The position numbers and the translations under genes were made by a program. 18,415 nucleotides of DNA from assembly GCA_035575035.1 (NCBI GenBank), contig DATLYH010000050.1, positions 1-18,415 on the forward strand, given 5' to 3'. The notes below the pieces were generated by a model. It ran no database searches, had not been told where the DNA came from, and was given only the letters and a program-made list of their open reading frames with translations. Below are positions 1 through 6,798 of the stretch, in pieces. Within the stretch, counting starts at the first letter, position 1. The number at the start of each line of letters is the position of its first letter. The DNA comes from DATLYH01 sp035575035. GTDB lineage: Bacteria; Planctomycetota; Planctomycetia; Gemmatales; Gemmataceae.

Positions 1-1
1 A

Positions 2-133
2 CAAGGGGTGCTCAGTTCGGTCTTGCAGACGTGCAAGCAGCAGGCGAAGGCGGCGCTGGACTTCATCAGCCAGAGCCTGCGGGCCTTCGGCAACTGGCTC
101 CTGCCCACTCCAGCCCTGCTCGCAACCCGCTAA
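2..133 (+). CDS. Transposase C-terminal end, IS66-like (5' part outside window)
   Basis: An open frame runs from the first bases of the window to a TAA at 131-133 and gives 43 residues. It contains VLQTCKQQAKAALDFISQSL followed by a short proline-rich tail ending LLATR. This resembles the extreme C-terminus of IS66-type transposases, where a TC-x-QG/A-x-x-x-LDF-type helix follows the catalytic domain. The catalytic domain lies outside the window, so neither the family nor intactness can be confirmed. No terminal inverted repeat was recognised in the roughly 95 bases after the stop. Its position next to lower-GC genes fits an accessory region. The IS66 assignment rests on recall of family tails only. 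Confidence 0.5.
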   Translation, partial: QGVLSSVLQTCKQQAKAALDFISQSLRAFGNWLLPTPALLATR

Positions 134-214
134 TCAAATACGATTTCTCTTACCGGTCCTTGGGAAGGTCAAGGAGAAGTGAAACCACCACGATCGTCTA
201 GTATTGGTCTGTGA

Positions 215-246
215 CTGCGCAAGCGGCTTTACACCCGCTTGCGCAG
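215..246 (-). terminator. Perfect 12-bp inverted repeat across the stop codon of the extracellular-protein gene
   Basis: CTGCGCAAGCGG at 215-226 is exactly complementary to CCGCTTGCGCAG at 235-246, with an 8-nt loop that contains the minus-strand TAA (229-231). One stem arm therefore encodes the last residues (RKR) of the upstream gene. On the minus strand the sequence after the stem is TCACAGACC, with no U tract, so this is not a classic rho-independent terminator. It may act as an mRNA 3'-end stabiliser or a weak terminator. It could also be a palindromic trace of the nearby mobile element. Confidence 0.45.
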
Positions 247-1686
247 GATCAGGGCCCTGGGGTTCGCCGGATCATCCCAGTAAGTCTCCCACGGGTCGGG
301 AAGCCCGTCGCCGAACTGGTCGGTGCCGCCAGCCCCTACGATAGTGCTCACGATAGTGAATGATTGACCGCCAATGACGCCGTGCGTACGGATTGACAAC
401 CCGCAACTGTTCGGGAAGTCCAGCCGAAAACCGTCAATCTGGCTGGTCAACACAATGCGATCGGATGCCCCGCTCTCCCACACGTCGATCCACAATACGA
501 AGTCCTGGGCGAAGGCCAGTTCACCGGTTACAGTCAACGTGTACGCGTTGGATGTGTCGAATCCGCCAAGGTCGAGCACGGAGTGGCCGTCGAAAAAGAC
601 GCCAGAGGCGTCGATTATAGCACCGAAAGTGCCGGTGGCGTTACGTCTCACCGTGACGGTGCCACCAGAGAAGACCACGCTGTGGCCTTCGGCAACGATC
701 AACTCCGACCCGCCGCCAAACTTCACGAGCTGGTTGCCACCGTCGATGGTTTTCAGTCCGAAGACATGGGCCGCCTGCTCGATTTCGAGTTTAAGCTTGC
801 ACTCGTCGCCCAGTTCAAAAGTTGCGTTATCGTACAGGGTAAAGTACATGTCCATGATGAGCGGATCGGTGGAGGATTGCAATCGCTGGACTTTGCCGTC
901 GTCTGTCACAACGACGTGTACCTGACCTCCGGACACCGATAGCCTGCCCTTGCCATCGGGAGCTAGAACCGACTGGGCCAGATTCAGCAAGCTCTGGTTG
1001 CGGATTTGGATCATCGTGTCCGGACTGCCAACCACAGTGCCAGTCAGCGCAAACGCGCCGGTCCCACCCCACTCGATCCTCCCCTTCAAGTTGTCAGCGT
1101 CCGGCAGGATTCCGACCTCAACTACCCCGGGCTTGAACTCCTTGAAGTCCTTGTAGAAGCCCAGCCAGGCTGTCTGCGTGGGATCACTCCCGTTAGCCAC
1201 GTACACGATGTTCGTGCTCAGGCTCCCATCGGAGAACTCTACTCTCTCCCTCACGACAAGGCTACCGCCCCCCGTCAACTTCGCGTTTTGAGCCCAGACA
1301 CTGCTACCGACGGACAACGTGCCTTCGACCGTGAACGTCGCGTTCGCGCCGGTGAACGATGGGCCCAGACTGAGCGTGCCAACCAACGCCTGGTGCCCGC
1401 CCGGAACCGAGCCGTGCGGCAGAGTGGGACCTGTAGCGCCGGCACCCACCAGTGAAAGCGTCAGGTCGTGTGCAACTGCCTGATCCAGCGGGAAGATGCT
1501 ACCGCTCACCCAATTATCTGCATCGTTCCAATCTCCATTGCCATCGCTTCCATCCCACGTGTAGAGAGCTGGAGCCAGCCTGCTTTCGAGCTGCTCCAGG
1601 GAGAGTCTCCGGGAGTTTCGCCTCAGAACACTCCGGGGACGACAAACTTTTCCGTTGAACAGGCGACGGAGCTGGAACAGAATCAT
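229..1686 (-). CDS. Planctomycete extracellular protein with N-terminal LEQLESRLAP motif
   Basis: The product is 485 residues of unknown function. Residues 1-40 are basic and contain RRLSLEQLESRLAPA, the short motif found at the N-terminus of many large planctomycete extracellular proteins (Pfam family Planc_extracel). The motif is followed by TWDGSDGNGDWNDADNW, like the WDG..GNW..A.NW stretches that open beta-rich surface and autotransporter-like repeats. The rest is rich in G, T, V and alternating hydrophobic residues and suggests a beta-helix or beta-sandwich. No catalytic motif was seen. The C-terminus (GLPDPWETYWDDPANPRALILRKRV) is polar. At 485 residues it is short for this class, so it may be a truncated relative. 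GAGGAG lies 8 nt before the ATG but inside a hairpin (1686-1703). Its base composition looks less GC-rich than genes beyond 2600. Export to the surface or periplasm is inferred. Confidence 0.75.
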   Translation of the reverse strand: MILFQLRRLFNGKVCRPRSVLRRNSRRLSLEQLESRLAPALYTWDGSDGNGDWNDADNWVSGSIFPLDQAVAHDLTLSLVGAGATGPTLPHGSVPGGHQALVGTLSLGPSFTGANATFTVEGTLSVGSSVWAQNAKLTGGGSLVVRERVEFSDGSLSTNIVYVANGSDPTQTAWLGFYKDFKEFKPGVVEVGILPDADNLKGRIEWGGTGAFALTGTVVGSPDTMIQIRNQSLLNLAQSVLAPDGKGRLSVSGGQVHVVVTDDGKVQRLQSSTDPLIMDMYFTLYDNATFELGDECKLKLEIEQAAHVFGLKTIDGGNQLVKFGGGSELIVAEGHSVVFSGGTVTVRRNATGTFGAIIDASGVFFDGHSVLDLGGFDTSNAYTLTVTGELAFAQDFVLWIDVWESGASDRIVLTSQIDGFRLDFPNSCGLSIRTHGVIGGQSFTIVSTIVGAGGTDQFGDGLPDPWETYWDDPANPRALILRKRV

Positions 1687-1703
1687 TTGAGGGTCTCCTC
1701 AAA
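1686..1703 (-). promoter_or_regulatory. Hairpin sequestering the ribosome binding site of the extracellular-protein gene
   Basis: On the minus strand TTTGAGG pairs perfectly with CCTCAAA around a 4-nt loop AGAC. The 7-bp stem holds most of the Shine-Dalgarno GAGGAG, and its last A is the first base of the ATG. Translation initiation would require melting this hairpin, as in RNA thermometers and other occluded start sites. It could be chance, since the stem is short. Function is inferred. Confidence 0.4.
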
Positions 1704-1764
1704 AAGGAATAATCATCGAGCGCCCCTTGGCACCCATTCCTGAAAAGATTCAGGGAGGCGAACC

Positions 1765-2373
1765 ATGCTCTCCTCGTTCGTTGTCCTCTCTATGCCCTGG
1801 CTCGGACCTCTTCCCGATAGCAGCGTCCATGCCTTGGTCGTGTCCCGTCTCGGCTACACCGACATCCCATACGAACAGGCAGTTCGCGCCTTCGCCACCT
1901 CGTTCCGCCATGTCTGGGTCGTTGACAAGGTTCGTCGCCGCCTGAACGACTCGGCCCTGACCAGGGAATGGTTCGAGCAGTACCTCCATGCCGAGGTCGT
2001 CGGCCCCTGGACGTTCCGCCTGACCGTCACGGCCCCTGGCCTCTCCCGGGCCCGCCAGGCTGTCATCCTCAACGCCGTGATCGAAGCCCACCGGGACGTG
2101 TACATCCCCGCGATGCGGAAGCTGGATGAAGAGATCTTGGCCGAGGCGATCAGACGACAGAGCGATTATCGGAAAAAGGCCGAGATGCTTCGGGCGGAAG
2201 CGGTCCGGATTAAAAAGGAAGGTCTGGACGAACGTTTGCTGGAGCCCGTGCACCACCACATGCTGCGCTTTGAAGAAGGGGTGGTTGCTGAGGAGGTCCG
2301 GGCCGACCGGGTGGGGCGCTGGCTCGCGCGGGGTTACCCGATGACGGTCATCCTGCGCCCCGCCCGGCCATGA
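1765..2373 (+). CDS. Orphan protein, weak Wzz/chain-length-determinant-like pattern
   Basis: The product is 202 residues. The ATG follows AGGGAGG with a 6-nt gap, a strong ribosome binding site. Residues 1-20 are mildly hydrophobic (FVVLSMPWLGPLP) but do not form a clear signal peptide or membrane helix. Residues 36-112 resemble the periplasmic part of Wzz/GNVR-type proteins: a VRAFATSF..VWVVDKV helix, a TFRLTVTAPGLSRA strand-turn, then AVILNAVIEAHRD. Residues 112-185 are a charged predicted coiled coil. The end, VILRPARP, also recalls the conserved strand and PA.P region of Wzz proteins. The two transmembrane helices and kinase domain of that family are absent. The resemblance is weak, and it is best treated as hypothetical. 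It is divergent from the extracellular-protein gene across a 78-bp gap. Confidence 0.65.
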   Translation: MLSSFVVLSMPWLGPLPDSSVHALVVSRLGYTDIPYEQAVRAFATSFRHVWVVDKVRRRLNDSALTREWFEQYLHAEVVGPWTFRLTVTAPGLSRARQAVILNAVIEAHRDVYIPAMRKLDEEILAEAIRRQSDYRKKAEMLRAEAVRIKKEGLDERLLEPVHHHMLRFEEGVVAEEVRADRVGRWLARGYPMTVILRPARP

Positions 2374-2600
2374 GGCGGTCCTCCCACCACCTAAACGCCC
2401 TCGTAGGTTTCCATACACCGCGCCACCTCCGGCCTTGATTAGAGATTGGCTTCATCTGCCAGGTGGCCGCCGAAGCAGGGGAAATGCTACCGCCAGGGAT
2501 GCAATGATCGAGAAAAAACCTGAGACGGCCAAAAAACTTGGCCGGGTAGTCAAAACAGCGGGTGGTCATGATGGGAGAGTGGAGCAGCGAAGGTGGTCCC

Positions 2601-2927
2601 ATGACGGGCGGTCGGCGGATTTACCACATCGTTCCCCGGTCGGTCTGGGAGCAGACGGCCGATCTCTACCGGACCGACTCGCTGGCGGTCGAGGGGTTCA
2701 TTCACTGCTCCAACCTCGATCAGGTGGAGCGCGTGGCCAACCAGTTCTATGCCGGCCAGGCCGACCTGCTGGTGCTCTGCATCGACGCGGGCCGCCTGGG
2801 CAGCCCGGTGCGCGACGAGGGCGTCGGTGAACGCTTCCCTCATGTCTACGGGCCGATCGAGCGCGCGGCGGTCGTCGAGGTACGGCCGCTCCAGCGCGGG
2901 CCGGACGGCCGCTGGGTCTTCGCCTGA
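2601..2927 (+). CDS. DUF952 family protein
   Basis: The product is 108 residues matching the DUF952 family, which is small, cytosolic and of unproven function (some databases label it glutathione S-transferase-related without biochemical support). Family landmarks in order are RRIYHIVPRSVWEQ at the N-terminus, SLAVEGFIHCSNLDQVERVANQFY in the middle, LLVLCIDAGRLGSPVRDE, and FPHVYGPIERAAVVEVRPL near the end. The conserved IHCS and FPHVYGP motifs are intact. The start at ATG 2601 places the conserved RRIYHI at residues 5-10 and follows AAGGTGG. The frame stays open up to a GTG at 2562, but those extra 13 residues are not family-like. It stands alone, with no evident operon partner. Confidence 0.85.
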   Translation: MTGGRRIYHIVPRSVWEQTADLYRTDSLAVEGFIHCSNLDQVERVANQFYAGQADLLVLCIDAGRLGSPVRDEGVGERFPHVYGPIERAAVVEVRPLQRGPDGRWVFA

Positions 2928-3028
2928 CGGCGGACCTTTTTCATCGGCGCGACGGTGCCAGGCCGGCGGCCGGGAGGACAGCCGGCTCGCGGAGCAAGGC
3001 AGCCATCCTCCCAGCTCGGCGGGGCCAC

Positions 3029-3922
3029 TCAGTAAAGCGGCCTTGTCTTGGGGTCGAATCCCTTCTTCCCCAGCGGGTCGAGGAATTCGCGGGCGCCGCT
3101 GCTCATCATCCGCAATTCGCTCGGACCTTGCAGGAAGAGGAAGCCCTGCTCGATGTGCTGCTTCATCTCCGCGGGGCTGCCCACCGGCCGTCCCAGGACC
3201 TTACCGTTCCGCCGAGCGGCCGCGACAATCTTGTCGATGGCTGCCTTCACCTTGGGGTCATTACGGTTGCCGCCGGCCAGCTGCCAGGACAGGTCGTTGA
3301 TGCCGATGAAGATCACATCGATGCCGGGGATGGCGGCGATCTCGTCGATATGCTCGACGCCGGGCCGATCCTCAATGATGGTGATCACCATGACATTGCG
3401 GTTGGCAAACTGGTAGTAGCTCTCGTCGGCCGTCGGCCAGCGGAAGGCGGCTAGCCCGGGCCCGGCGCCTCGCTCCCCTTCGGGGGGATACTTGCAGGCC
3501 GCCACCGCTTGACGGGCCAAGGCCGGCGTGCTGGTGAACGGGAAGACCACCCCCAGTGCCCCGGAATCCAGGGCGCGCTTGGCCGTCCATTTCTCGTTGG
3601 CCGGCACGCGGACGAAGGGGATCGCCTTGAGGCCCCGCGTGGCCAGCGCCATGTTCCGGAAGGTCTCCCAACTGATCGGGCTATGCTCCATCTCCACCCA
3701 CAGGAAGTCAAACCCCATATTGGCCGCATGGGCGGCTACCTCCGGGCTGCTGACGGTGATTGTCGCCCCGATCACCGGCTTGCCCTCGCGGAGCAGTTGG
3801 CGGACCGGGTTCTCCCACTTCTTTCCCGGCGTCGGCTGGGTCTGGGCGGTCTCCTGGGCCGGAGCCTGGCACCAGGAAATCCCGACCAGGAAGCCAATCG
3901 CAAGAACGGCCGTTCGAAACAT
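3029..3922 (-). CDS. Secreted HpcH/HpaI-type aldolase/citrate lyase family protein
   Basis: The product is 297 residues. Residues 36-290 form an HpcH/HpaI (2-dehydro-3-deoxyglucarate aldolase, GarL-like) TIM barrel, which cleaves or forms 2-keto acids with a divalent metal. Visible motifs are DFLWVEMEHSP (catalytic His80), PFVRVP (Arg105), ALDSGALGVVFPF, YPPEGERGAGPG, IIEDRPGVEHIDEI (metal ligand Glu184) and GIDVIFIGINDLS (metal ligand Asp210). The set is complete, although the usual GP before ND is GI here. Residues 1-23 form a hydrophobic Sec-type signal (AVLAIGFLVGISW, then CQAPAQ), which is unusual for this family. The Cys at 18 lacks a proper lipobox. GGAGGTG lies a few bases before the ATG. 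No operon partner is visible, and the natural substrate cannot be told. Confidence 0.85.
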   Translation of the reverse strand: MFRTAVLAIGFLVGISWCQAPAQETAQTQPTPGKKWENPVRQLLREGKPVIGATITVSSPEVAAHAANMGFDFLWVEMEHSPISWETFRNMALATRGLKAIPFVRVPANEKWTAKRALDSGALGVVFPFTSTPALARQAVAACKYPPEGERGAGPGLAAFRWPTADESYYQFANRNVMVITIIEDRPGVEHIDEIAAIPGIDVIFIGINDLSWQLAGGNRNDPKVKAAIDKIVAAARRNGKVLGRPVGSPAEMKQHIEQGFLFLQGPSELRMMSSGAREFLDPLGKKGFDPKTRPLY

Positions 3923-4143
3923 GAGAACACCTCCGGAGAATAGTTGGTGGGCGCTGGCGGCGCATCACGGCCTCCAGCTGGTTGCCGGCCCCGCGCCGGC
4001 GGCGAACGGGCCGCTCCCATCATGCGCGCCCGTCGGGCCGGTTGCCAGAGCCGGGTCCTCTTCACCGGCCCTCTTCCGCCTCGCGGGGCAGGCGACTACG
4101 ATAGACCCAGGGGCGAGCACCGGCCCTGCCGGGGAGTTCGGCC

Positions 4144-4602
4144 ATGCGCATTGAGTTCTACGGGATGGTGTTTGAAACGTCGCTGGTTACCTTTCATCTC
4201 TGGTCCCCCTGGCGGGCGGCAGCCCTGGAGCACCGCCTGTTCGACGCTATCCGCCACCTGCCACGCGTCGGCTTCGAGGAAGCCCCCGACGAACTGCGTC
4301 TCCACATTACTGACCCCAAGACCTGGCGTGCGGCCGTGACGGCGGTGGCGCGTGTGCTCAAGGGCTGGCAAGAGGAGGCCGACCCCGGCAGCGAGCGACG
4401 CTCGTGGTACTGGCTAATTGAGGGGGACACCAACGCCGACGGCTACGACCACACCGGCGAGCCGTTCACTCTCTGGGGTTTCCTGCGCATCAGCCTGGAC
4501 CGGGGCGGCCCCGGCGAGCCCGACAAGGGGGAGGACATCGACCTGCAAGGTTTCGGCCTGCGCATCTGGGGCGAGACCGGTGGTCCAGCGGGGCGCGGCT
4601 AA
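4144..4602 (+). CDS. Hypothetical protein, 152 residues
   Basis: Not recognised. The start ATG is preceded by GGGGAG with a typical gap. The first half (MRIEFYGMVFETSL...HRLFDAIRHL...LRLHITDPKTWRAAVTAVARVL) looks like a small alpha/beta domain. The second half is acidic and rich in W and G (SWYWLIEGDTNADGYDHTGE, GEDIDLQGFGLRIWGETGG). The D-x-N-x-D-G-Y-D stretch at residues 95-102 recalls a calcium-binding loop, but the match is too short to claim. There is no signal peptide or membrane segment. It is convergent with rnr, with 8 bp between the stop codons, and divergent from the secreted aldolase across a 221-bp gap with no convincing promoter. Confidence 0.7.
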   Translation: MRIEFYGMVFETSLVTFHLWSPWRAAALEHRLFDAIRHLPRVGFEEAPDELRLHITDPKTWRAAVTAVARVLKGWQEEADPGSERRSWYWLIEGDTNADGYDHTGEPFTLWGFLRISLDRGGPGEPDKGEDIDLQGFGLRIWGETGGPAGRG

Positions 4603-4610
4603 AACCGCGA

Positions 4611-6740
4611 TCATTTCTTCCGCCCGGCGACGCGCAGGTCGAGCAGCCGACGCTGCACATCGACCCGCGCCACCTCAACGCGCACCTTGTCACCCAGCCG
4701 ATAGCGGCGGTGGGTGCGCCGGCCGGTCAGGCTGTGCGTCGCCTCCTCGTAGTAGTAGTAATCGTCCAGCAGCGAACTGATGTGTACCAACCCTTCGACC
4801 GGCAGCTCCCTTCCCTGGGCATAGAAGCCGTAGTCCGCCACGCCGGTGATGATCGCGTCCAGTTCCAGGCCGAGCCGGCCCTCCAGATAGTGGAGCAGCT
4901 TCACTTTGATCAGCTCGCGCTCCGCCAATTCGGCGCGGCGCTCGGTCTTGCTACAGTGCTCGCCCAGGGCAGCCAGTTCGGTTTCGTCACTACCGGCCCG
5001 GCCGGTCCGCAACCACTGCCCCAAGAGGCGGTGGATCGTCAGGTCGGGGTAGCGGCGGATCGGCGAGGTGAAATGGCAGTAGGTGTCGCTGGCCAGGGCG
5101 TAATGCCCCTCCTCCTCGGGGCTGTAGACCGCCTGCTTCAGGCTGCGCAAGAGGGCATAGTGGACGGCGTAGACGTCGGGCTTGTCGGCCGACTGCTCCA
5201 GGACGCGCTGGAGGGTGAAGCGATCGACGTGCCGGCCCATCTTGTAACCGAGGCTGCGGGCGAAGTCGGCGAACGCCTCCAGCTTGCTCGGCTCCGGGGG
5301 CGGATGGACGCGGCGCAAAAACGGTACTCCCAGGCCGACGAGGTGCTCGGCGACCGCCTCATTGGCCGCCAGCATGAACTCCTCGATGATCTGGTGGCTA
5401 ACGTCATGCTTGACGAAGTGCGCCCCGACGACCCGGCCGTGCTCGTCGTACTCCAGCTCGGTCTCGGGCAGGCTCAGCTCCAACGCGCCGCGCTTGAGCC
5501 GTCGCCGCCGCAGGATCAGGGCCAGGTCGCGCATCCGCAGGAGCAGGTCGCGCACCTCGGGGGAAAGCTTCGACGCCTGTTCTCCTTCCGGGTCCTCCAG
5601 GATGGCGGAAACCTGCTCGTAGGTGAAGCGCCGCCGCACCCGGATGGCGGCATTGCAGAAATGGGCCGCGGTACGCTGGCCCTGGGGCGTGAAATCCAGA
5701 AGGACGCTCTTGGTGTAGCGCACCTTCCCCTGTTGCAGGCTGGCCAGAGCGTTGGAGATCAACTCCGGCAGCATCGGCAGGACCTTCTGCGGCAGATAAA
5801 CGCTGGTGCCGCGATTGCGGGCCTCGCGGTCCAGGGCGCTGCCCGGCGGCACGAAGTGGGCCACATCGGCGATGTGGACGCCGAGCTGCCAGTGCTTGCT
5901 GCGCGGGTCGATGGTCAGCGAGACAGCGTCGTCGAAATCGTGGGCATCAGCCGGGTCGATGGTGATGGTCAGCTCACGGGTGAAATCTTCGCGGCCGGCG
6001 AGGTCTTCCTCGTCGAAGGCGGCGGCTGCCTCGCGGGCCTCCTCGAGCACGTCGTCGGGGAACTTGTCGGGTAAGCCGAACTCGCGGATGATCGACAGCG
6101 TGTCCACCCCGGGCTTGCCGTGCGGCCCGAGCACCTCGACGATCACCCCCTCGCCGCGGTCCTCGGCCGAGGGGAAGCGGAGCATCTCAATGACGACCTT
6201 GTCGTTGGGCCGGACCCCCTTGGCCCCGGGATCGCCGACGTAGACGCTATGGCTGAAGACGGTGCCGTCCACCCGCACCAACCCTTGTCCCTCGCGCTCG
6301 AAGTAGGTGCCAACGAACCGGCGGGTGGCTCGCTCCAGGACCTGGACGATTTCGCCGCTGGGAAGCAGGTCGGGGCGGCGCGGCTGGCGCGTGATCCGCA
6401 CCAGGACCTCGTCGCCGGTGGCGGCATCGCGGGAAGCCTCTTCGGGAATGCGGATCTCCGGCCCGGCCCGGCCATCGATGGCATGGGGCCGGACGAACCC
6501 GAGGCCCGACGAGGTCCGGCGATAGATGCCGGCTACGGTGCCGTGGGCGGGCGCGGGGCGAACCGTGTGGTTGCGGCCGAACTGCACCCGTCCCTGGCGG
6601 ACCAATTCCCGCAGCGCCTGGCGGAAGTCGCCGTACTGCTTCGGCGGCACGCCAAGCTTGCGTGCCAGCGCCTTGGGCTTGAGCGGCTGGTAGCCTTTGC
6701 GAGCCAGGGCGGCCAGGATCTGTTCGGTGAAGTCGGGCAT
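4611..6740 (-). CDS. rnr: Ribonuclease R (RNB-family 3'-5' exoribonuclease)
   Basis: The product is 709 residues. It is a processive, hydrolytic 3'-5' exoribonuclease acting on structured RNA in the cytosol. Domain order is normal for RNase R: an N-terminal winged-helix-like region (about 1-62), two cold-shock/OB domains (about 65-215), the RNB catalytic domain (about 253-580) and a C-terminal S1 domain (about 624-705). The catalytic acidic cluster is intact in TIDPADAHDFDDAVSL (Asp262, 268, 270, 271), and the conserved HFTSPIRRYPDLTIHR stretch is at 556-571. The usual lysine-rich C-terminal tail is very short (GRKK). It lies 58 bp downstream of the yhaM-like gene on the same strand. The ATG abuts a heptamer-repeat element (6742-6795), and no Shine-Dalgarno is visible. 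No plausible later start keeps the winged helix. Confidence 0.95.
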   Translation of the reverse strand: MPDFTEQILAALARKGYQPLKPKALARKLGVPPKQYGDFRQALRELVRQGRVQFGRNHTVRPAPAHGTVAGIYRRTSSGLGFVRPHAIDGRAGPEIRIPEEASRDAATGDEVLVRITRQPRRPDLLPSGEIVQVLERATRRFVGTYFEREGQGLVRVDGTVFSHSVYVGDPGAKGVRPNDKVVIEMLRFPSAEDRGEGVIVEVLGPHGKPGVDTLSIIREFGLPDKFPDDVLEEAREAAAAFDEEDLAGREDFTRELTITIDPADAHDFDDAVSLTIDPRSKHWQLGVHIADVAHFVPPGSALDREARNRGTSVYLPQKVLPMLPELISNALASLQQGKVRYTKSVLLDFTPQGQRTAAHFCNAAIRVRRRFTYEQVSAILEDPEGEQASKLSPEVRDLLLRMRDLALILRRRRLKRGALELSLPETELEYDEHGRVVGAHFVKHDVSHQIIEEFMLAANEAVAEHLVGLGVPFLRRVHPPPEPSKLEAFADFARSLGYKMGRHVDRFTLQRVLEQSADKPDVYAVHYALLRSLKQAVYSPEEEGHYALASDTYCHFTSPIRRYPDLTIHRLLGQWLRTGRAGSDETELAALGEHCSKTERRAELAERELIKVKLLHYLEGRLGLELDAIITGVADYGFYAQGRELPVEGLVHISSLLDDYYYYEEATHSLTGRRTHRRYRLGDKVRVEVARVDVQRRLLDLRVAGRKK

Positions 6741-6741
6741 G

Positions 6742-6795
6742 GTCAGTTGTCAGGTGTCAGTTGTCAGTTGTCTTCTACCACTGACAATTGACAAC
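6742..6795. repeat. Heptamer-repeat hairpin element between yhaM and rnr
   Basis: On the plus strand the units GTCAGTT, GTCAGGT, GTCAGTT, GTCAGTT and a partial GTC follow each other at 6742-6772. A 10-nt spacer follows (6773-6782), then GACAATTGACAAC (6783-6795). That arm pairs with GTTGTCAGTTGTC (6760-6772) over 13 positions with one G-T wobble. The element fills nearly all of the 58-bp gap between the two coding regions. It resembles the short tandemly repeated repetitive (STRR) heptamer sequences known from cyanobacteria. Its function is unknown. Confidence 0.8.
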
Positions 6796-6798
6796 TCT

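Noticed and set aside
2526..2544. Hairpin CGGCCAA/TTGGCCG as a terminator
   Set aside because: It has no U tract on either strand and does not follow a gene end directly. It may be chance.
4074..4102. TACGAT as -10 box for the 152-residue hypothetical gene
   Set aside because: The -35 position (TTCCGC) matches only 2 of 6 consensus bases, so support is insufficient.
4594..4609. CGCGG/CCGCG hairpin spanning the convergent gene ends as a bidirectional terminator
   Set aside because: Only 5 bp and no T run on either side.
4710..6074. Long plus-strand open frame (454 codons) opposite rnr
   Set aside because: Antisense shadow of a clear RNase R in GC-rich DNA. The composition is low-complexity L/V/G/Q and no family motif is present.
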